DNA from: Sphingobacterium faecale | GTDB lineage: Bacteria; Bacteroidota; Bacteroidia; Sphingobacteriales; Sphingobacteriaceae | Assembly (NCBI RefSeq): GCF_016746095.1 | Contig: NZ_JAERTY010000008.1 | Coordinates: forward strand, 248,001 to 312,000 | DNA: 64,000 nucleotides | Direction of reading: 5' to 3' | Part shown: one piece after another, positions 60,040-64,000 of the stretch | Layout: the number at the start of each line of letters is the position of its first letter | Position numbering within the stretch: position 1 is the stretch's first letter | Notes under the pieces: generated by a model | The model's database searches: none | Seen by the model: the letters and a program-made list of their open reading frames with translations, nothing else | What the model was told of the DNA's origin: nothing | Translations under genes and position numbers: made by a program

Positions 60040-62520
60040 TTATTTCTCTTTAGCCGGTTCGATGTTAAACCTATTGATATCTTTGGCTTTTTTTACTTTG
60101 CTCTTTAGTAAAGCTAGGTCGATTACTTCAGACATCTCCGATACATAATGAAACTGCATGTCTTTTATATAATCTTCCTTAATCTCTAGAATATCTTTCT
60201 TGTTCGATTTACAAAGAATAATTTCCTTGATATTAGCCCGTTTGGCAGCGAGTATCTTTTCTTTTATACCACCAACAGGGAGGACTTTGCCACGTAATGT
60301 GATCTCGCCTGTCATTGCTAACTTTTCTTTGACCTTACGCTGTGTAAATAAAGAGGTTAAGGCTGTAAGCATAGTGATACCGGCAGAGGGGCCATCTTTT
60401 GGAGTAGCACCTGCAGGTACGTGTATGTTGACGTCCCAATGGTCAAAAATGCGATAATCGATTCCAAAATCTTCCGCATGGGAACGTAAGTAAGCCATGG
60501 CAATCGCGGCCGATTCTTTCATGACATCACCAAGATTGCCGGTTAGACTTAGTTTGCCTTTTCCTGGGCTGAGACTGGATTCTATAAAAAGAATATCGCC
60601 ACCAACAGAGGTCCATGCTAATCCCGTAACGACTCCTGCAACCTCGTTGTTTTCATAGCTATCTTTGTCGAAGATAGGGGCTCCTAGGATTTCTTCAGCA
60701 GCCTCTGCATTTACATTAGCAGTATGTGGTTTTTCCATGACTATCTTGGTTGCTATACCACGTACAACAGAACCAATCTTCTTTTCTAAGCCGCGGACAC
60801 CGGATTCTCTTGTATATTCTTCGATGATCTTTTCAATGACCTTGTTATTCAAGGCGACGTCTTTTGTTTGTAGTCCGTGCATCTCACGTTGTTTGGGAAG
60901 AAGATGCTTTTTTGCAATCTCTATCTTCTCTTCTATCGTATATCCGTTAACCTCAATGATCTCCATACGGTCTAGCAATGCGGGTTGGATAGTACTCAGG
61001 GAGTTGGCAGTAGCAATAAACATGACTTTTGATAAGTCATACTCCATCTCGACGTAATGATCGTAGAAATGTGTATTCTGTTCGGGGTCTAGTACTTCTA
61101 AAAGAGCCGATGATGGATCTCCTTTAAAATCAGAGCCTATTTTGTCGATTTCATCCAGTACGAATACGGGATTCGAGGTGCCGGCTTTTTTTAATGATTG
61201 TATAATACGACCAGGCATGGCTCCGATATAGGTCTTGCGGTGGCCTCTGATTTCGGCTTCATCCCGTACACCGCCTAAAGCCATACGGGTATATTTACGA
61301 CCCAATGCTTTTGCTATAGATTTACCTAAAGATGTTTTTCCGACTCCCGGAGGTCCCACAAGGCAAAGTATGGGCGCTTTCATATCGTTTTTTAGCTTTA
61401 GCACAGCTAAGTATTCTATGATACGTTGTTTGACTTTTTCTAGACCATAATGATCTTTGTCTAAAACTTTTATGGCTCTATTTAAGTCGAATTTATCTTT
61501 GGTGTATTCGCCCCAAGGAAGGTCTAAAAGAAGCTCTAGATAGTTGAGTTGTACAGAGTAATCTGCGGCAGCTGGATTTATCCGAGCTAATTTTTCGATC
61601 TCCTTATCGAAATGTTTCTTCACGTCTTCTGGCCATTTTTTACTTTTAGCCCGTTTCTTCAGATCTTCCATTTCTAAGTCGGGGGTGTTCCCTCCTAACT
61701 CTTCTTGGATTGTCTTAAGCTGTTGATTCAAGAAGTAGTCCCTTTGTTGCTTATCTAAGTCAACACGAACTTTGTTTTGAATCTGATTTTTCAATTCTAA
61801 AATCTGCACCTCATTTGTTAGGTGCTCCAAAAGCAATTTGGCTCTTTTGACGAAGTCTTTTAGCTCTAGTAACTCTTGTTTAGCAGGCAGTTCTAATGCA
61901 AGGTTGGAAGAGATGAAGTTAACTAAGAATGTGGGACTTTCAATATTTTTAATAGCTATCCCAGCTTCGGATGGAAGGTTTGGTGATAACTGAATAATCT
62001 GTAATGCTAACTCCTTGATGGAGGATATCAAAGCTTTAAATTCTTTGTTGCTTGTTTTCGGTTTTTCTTCAGCAAACCGTTCTACCTTGGCTTTAATATA
62101 AGGTTCTGATTGAACAAGTTCGTGAAGCTTAAAACGTTGTTTTCCTTGTATAATGACTGTAGTGTTGCCATCAGGCATTTGCAATATCTTAATGATATTA
62201 GCGACAGTTCCGACTTTATTCAATTGGTCAAACCCCGGGTCTTCTACTGACATATCCTTTTGGGATACAACCCCAATAGTTTTGTCTCCTTTGTAGGCTT
62301 CTTTTACAAGTTTTATAGATTTGTCGCGGCCAACTGTTATCGGAATGACTACTCCTGGAAATAAAACAGTATTACGTAGTGGAAGAATAGATAAAATCTC
62401 AGGTATATCCTCGTTTCGCATTTCGTCTTCGTCCTGTGGGCTTAACAAAGGGAAGAACTCGGTGTCTTCACTTATGATTGGAATAGCTTGGTTGAAGTCG
62501 AATGTGTCAAATTTGCTCAT
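60040..62520 (-). CDS. lon: endopeptidase La (Lon protease)
   Basis: 826 residues. LON substrate domain (ILPLRNTVLFPGVVIPITVGRDKSIKLVKEA), AAA+ Walker A LVGPPGVGKTSLGKSIAKAL, Walker B FVLDEIDKIG, and the Ser-Lys protease site DGPSAGITM and PVGGIKEKILAAKRA. Degrades misfolded and regulatory proteins in the cytoplasm. An acidic, Met-starting 20-residue N-terminal lead precedes the LON domain. Confidence 0.97.
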   Translation of the reverse strand: MSKFDTFDFNQAIPIISEDTEFFPLLSPQDEDEMRNEDIPEILSILPLRNTVLFPGVVIPITVGRDKSIKLVKEAYKGDKTIGVVSQKDMSVEDPGFDQLNKVGTVANIIKILQMPDGNTTVIIQGKQRFKLHELVQSEPYIKAKVERFAEEKPKTSNKEFKALISSIKELALQIIQLSPNLPSEAGIAIKNIESPTFLVNFISSNLALELPAKQELLELKDFVKRAKLLLEHLTNEVQILELKNQIQNKVRVDLDKQQRDYFLNQQLKTIQEELGGNTPDLEMEDLKKRAKSKKWPEDVKKHFDKEIEKLARINPAAADYSVQLNYLELLLDLPWGEYTKDKFDLNRAIKVLDKDHYGLEKVKQRIIEYLAVLKLKNDMKAPILCLVGPPGVGKTSLGKSIAKALGRKYTRMALGGVRDEAEIRGHRKTYIGAMPGRIIQSLKKAGTSNPVFVLDEIDKIGSDFKGDPSSALLEVLDPEQNTHFYDHYVEMEYDLSKVMFIATANSLSTIQPALLDRMEIIEVNGYTIEEKIEIAKKHLLPKQREMHGLQTKDVALNNKVIEKIIEEYTRESGVRGLEKKIGSVVRGIATKIVMEKPHTANVNAEAAEEILGAPIFDKDSYENNEVAGVVTGLAWTSVGGDILFIESSLSPGKGKLSLTGNLGDVMKESAAIAMAYLRSHAEDFGIDYRIFDHWDVNIHVPAGATPKDGPSAGITMLTALTSLFTQRKVKEKLAMTGEITLRGKVLPVGGIKEKILAAKRANIKEIILCKSNKKDILEIKEDYIKDMQFHYVSEMSEVIDLALLKSKVKKAKDINRFNIEPAKEK

Positions 62521-62832
62521 ATATTATTTTGTTTAAAATCCGACAAGATGTCAGACTTTAGGTGTACTTTTTCGCTTATGGATTATGAATGCTTATAGTG
62601 CAAGCTGAGTGCCAAGAGTAAAAATTGGTATTATTTATGCTATAGTATTTATAAAACCTGCTAAATAGTCACATTGAATGTTAGTTTATGACAGCATTTT
62701 GATAGTGCAGGTTGTTGTAAAAATAAAAGAAATTGTAATATTGTGGAAATGTTTATAAGTATTTGTTGATGGCTTAAACTTATTGTGGCATTTTTACTCT
62801 AAGACGTAAACTAGAAACTTTAAATCAAGGAT
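62521..62832. other. divergent intergenic region
   Basis: 312 bases, AT-rich, with promoters for lon and for the TPR gene expected. I see no clear -7 TAnnTTTG match with proper spacing and no RNA structure. Confidence 0.4.
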
Positions 62833-63495
62833 ATGAATATTAAAATTGCAAATAATCAATTGAGATCATTGAAATTGGGAATGTCAGCACTAGCCTTGGC
62901 TTTGATGACATTGACCGCTCAAGCGCAGCAACAGGAGCATAGTAATGCAAATGTGAGATTGGGACAGAAAGCACTGCTTGATGGTGATTTCAAATCTGCA
63001 GTTTCACATTTAGAGAAAGCGATGCCTACCGAATCTAAAGATCCTGATGTGATGTATCTTTTGGGGTACTCTCAATTTCAGTCTGGTGATTTTCAGAAGG
63101 CAGCGGCTTCTTTTGGAAAAGTGGTAACCTTGGATGTTAAAAATGCTAATGCCTATTACTATAAGGCTAAGGCTAATAATGCTTTAGTAGAAAATGGTAA
63201 GCTTTCAAATGCTAAGAGAGAGGAATTGCTTCAATCGGTGCTTGCTGATTACTCGAAGGCTATAGCAATAAATGCTAATGATGCTAAATTGTATCAAAAC
63301 AGAGCTGTAGCATACCGTGATTTGGGTATTTTGAAAGGAACAGCAGGAACTGAAAATTACAATAAAACGGAAGCTACAGCTGCTTATAATAAAGCAATAG
63401 CAGATTATGAAAAAGTACTTTCGTACGATGCTGCCCGTAAGGATATTCAGACTGAGCTGAAGAAAGCAAAGGTCTATCGTGATAATCTGAAATAA
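62833..63495 (+). CDS. exported tetratricopeptide repeat protein
   Basis: 220 residues with a signal peptide (LKLGMSALALALMTLTAQAQ). Three or four TPR units: ANVRLGQKALLDGDFKSAVSHLEKAMPTESKDPDVMYLLGYSQFQSGDFQKAAASFGKVVTLD..., DYSKAIAINANDAKLYQNRAVAYRDLG, AAYNKAIADYEKVLSYDA. TPRs mediate protein contact; no partner is evident nearby. Confidence 0.88.
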   Translation: MNIKIANNQLRSLKLGMSALALALMTLTAQAQQQEHSNANVRLGQKALLDGDFKSAVSHLEKAMPTESKDPDVMYLLGYSQFQSGDFQKAAASFGKVVTLDVKNANAYYYKAKANNALVENGKLSNAKREELLQSVLADYSKAIAINANDAKLYQNRAVAYRDLGILKGTAGTENYNKTEATAAYNKAIADYEKVLSYDAARKDIQTELKKAKVYRDNLK

Positions 63496-63506
63496 ATTAT
63501 TATCAC

Positions 63507-63543
63507 CACAAAAAAGGCTCCCTGCTAGGGAGCCTTTTTTGTG
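63507..63543. terminator. bidirectional terminator between convergent genes
   Basis: cacaaaaaaggctccct pairs with agggagccttttttgtg around a 3-base loop, between the TPR gene and the DUF1801 gene. Confidence 0.88.
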
Positions 63544-63544
63544 C

Positions 63545-63973
63545 TTAAGATCTAATTCGTTGGTATTTCTCTTCGATAAAATCGAGCGTGGTTCGCATCA
63601 TTATAGATAGTTTTTGCTCGTCAATATCGACTAGTTTTTTAATGTAAATACAAGCTTTACCCATGGTGAATTTTCCAAGTCCTTCTAAGAGATGGCTGTG
63701 ACCATCTGCTCCTGTATAAACATAGAGTGAAAATGCTGCTTTTCGGGGCGAAAAACCTAATAATGGAGCTTGACCTTCGTGTCCGCTCGCGTATCGGTAG
63801 TGATATAAACCAAATCCGATGATTGAAGAGCCGAACATTTTGGCCTGTTCACCTGTAATTCCCTCCATAATCTCAATTAGTCGATGGCTGTCTGCTATTT
63901 TTTGCTGGTCTGTTATAGTCTCGATAAAGAGCGAAACGTCTTGGTCGGTATAAACTGTTTTATTCTGGGGCAT
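63545..63973 (-). CDS. DUF1801 domain protein
   Basis: 142 residues. RLIEIMEGITGEQAKMFGSSIIGFGLYHYRYASGHEGQAPLLGFSPRKAAFSLYVYTG and LGKFTMGKACIYIKKLVDIDEQKLSIMM are the DUF1801 (YdhG-like) pattern; relatives bind or regulate small molecules, but the function is not known. Confidence 0.88.
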   Translation of the reverse strand: MPQNKTVYTDQDVSLFIETITDQQKIADSHRLIEIMEGITGEQAKMFGSSIIGFGLYHYRYASGHEGQAPLLGFSPRKAAFSLYVYTGADGHSHLLEGLGKFTMGKACIYIKKLVDIDEQKLSIMMRTTLDFIEEKYQRIRS

Positions 63974-64000
63974 GCCGTTAAGTTATGATTTTTTGTATTT

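Overview
The window looks like a Sphingobacterium or close relative (Bacteroidota, Sphingobacteriaceae). Evidence: three SusC/SusD-type outer-membrane modules or parts of them, promoters that fit the Bacteroidota TTG-N20-TAnnTTTG pattern instead of sigma70 boxes, few Shine-Dalgarno sites, a bacillithiol-type redox protein (YtxJ), DUF6520 and DUF6132 small proteins, and a complete Bacteroidetes-type conjugative transposon tra operon. The assignment to genus is by recognition, not by a search.

Layout. (1) 1-24.9 kb, AT-rich accessory DNA: tail of a SusC gene with its SusD and a thioredoxin-like lipoprotein partner; a MarR regulator beside a perfect 46-nt palindrome; an orphan ExbD; an HxlR-controlled electrophile/thiol-stress cluster (MBL-NmrA fusion, SnoaL-like, AraC, OsmC, thioredoxin, FrnE/DsbA, methyltransferase, YtxJ, PdxH) with at least two decayed gene copies; then a LuxR/AraC/MauE/DUF6520 set facing a TlpA-SusC-SusD operon. 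(2) 24.9-49.3 kb, visibly richer in GC: backbone of an integrative conjugative element (ICE): small helix-turn-helix proteins, two TOPRIM primase-like paralogues, a repeat-rich non-coding stretch that could hold oriT, a C5 DNA methyltransferase with a second conserved-looking reading frame in its 3' part, mobA/mobB relaxosome, traA-traN type IV secretion genes, the VirD4-type coupling protein, an ADP-ribosyltransferase-like protein, an M23 peptidase, ArdC antirestriction and DUF4099/DUF3945 proteins. (3) 49.4-54.6 kb, AT-rich again: cargo that looks like defence or conflict genes (PD-(D/E)xK-like protein, BECR-type RNase-like protein, AbiJ-NTD4-like protein, HNH nuclease). (4) 54.65 kb: a degenerate tRNA-Asn(GTT) whose 3' half is intact, the probable right attachment site. 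(5) 54.7-64 kb, core chromosome: rlmF, thrS-infC-rpmI-rplT, a 2H phosphoesterase, lon, a TPR protein and a DUF1801 protein.

How it fits together: the ICE supplies DNA processing (relaxase, coupling protein, primase-like proteins), the mating channel (TraE-TraN, VirB4-like TraG, M23 muramidase substitute), and entry protection (methyltransferase, ArdC, possibly the ADP-ribosyltransferase). Defence-like cargo lies between the transfer genes and the tRNA end. No integrase and no second tRNA-Asn copy are visible, so the left end probably lies outside the window, and part or all of the first 25 kb may also belong to the element. No CRISPR array, rRNA or complete insertion sequence was recognised.
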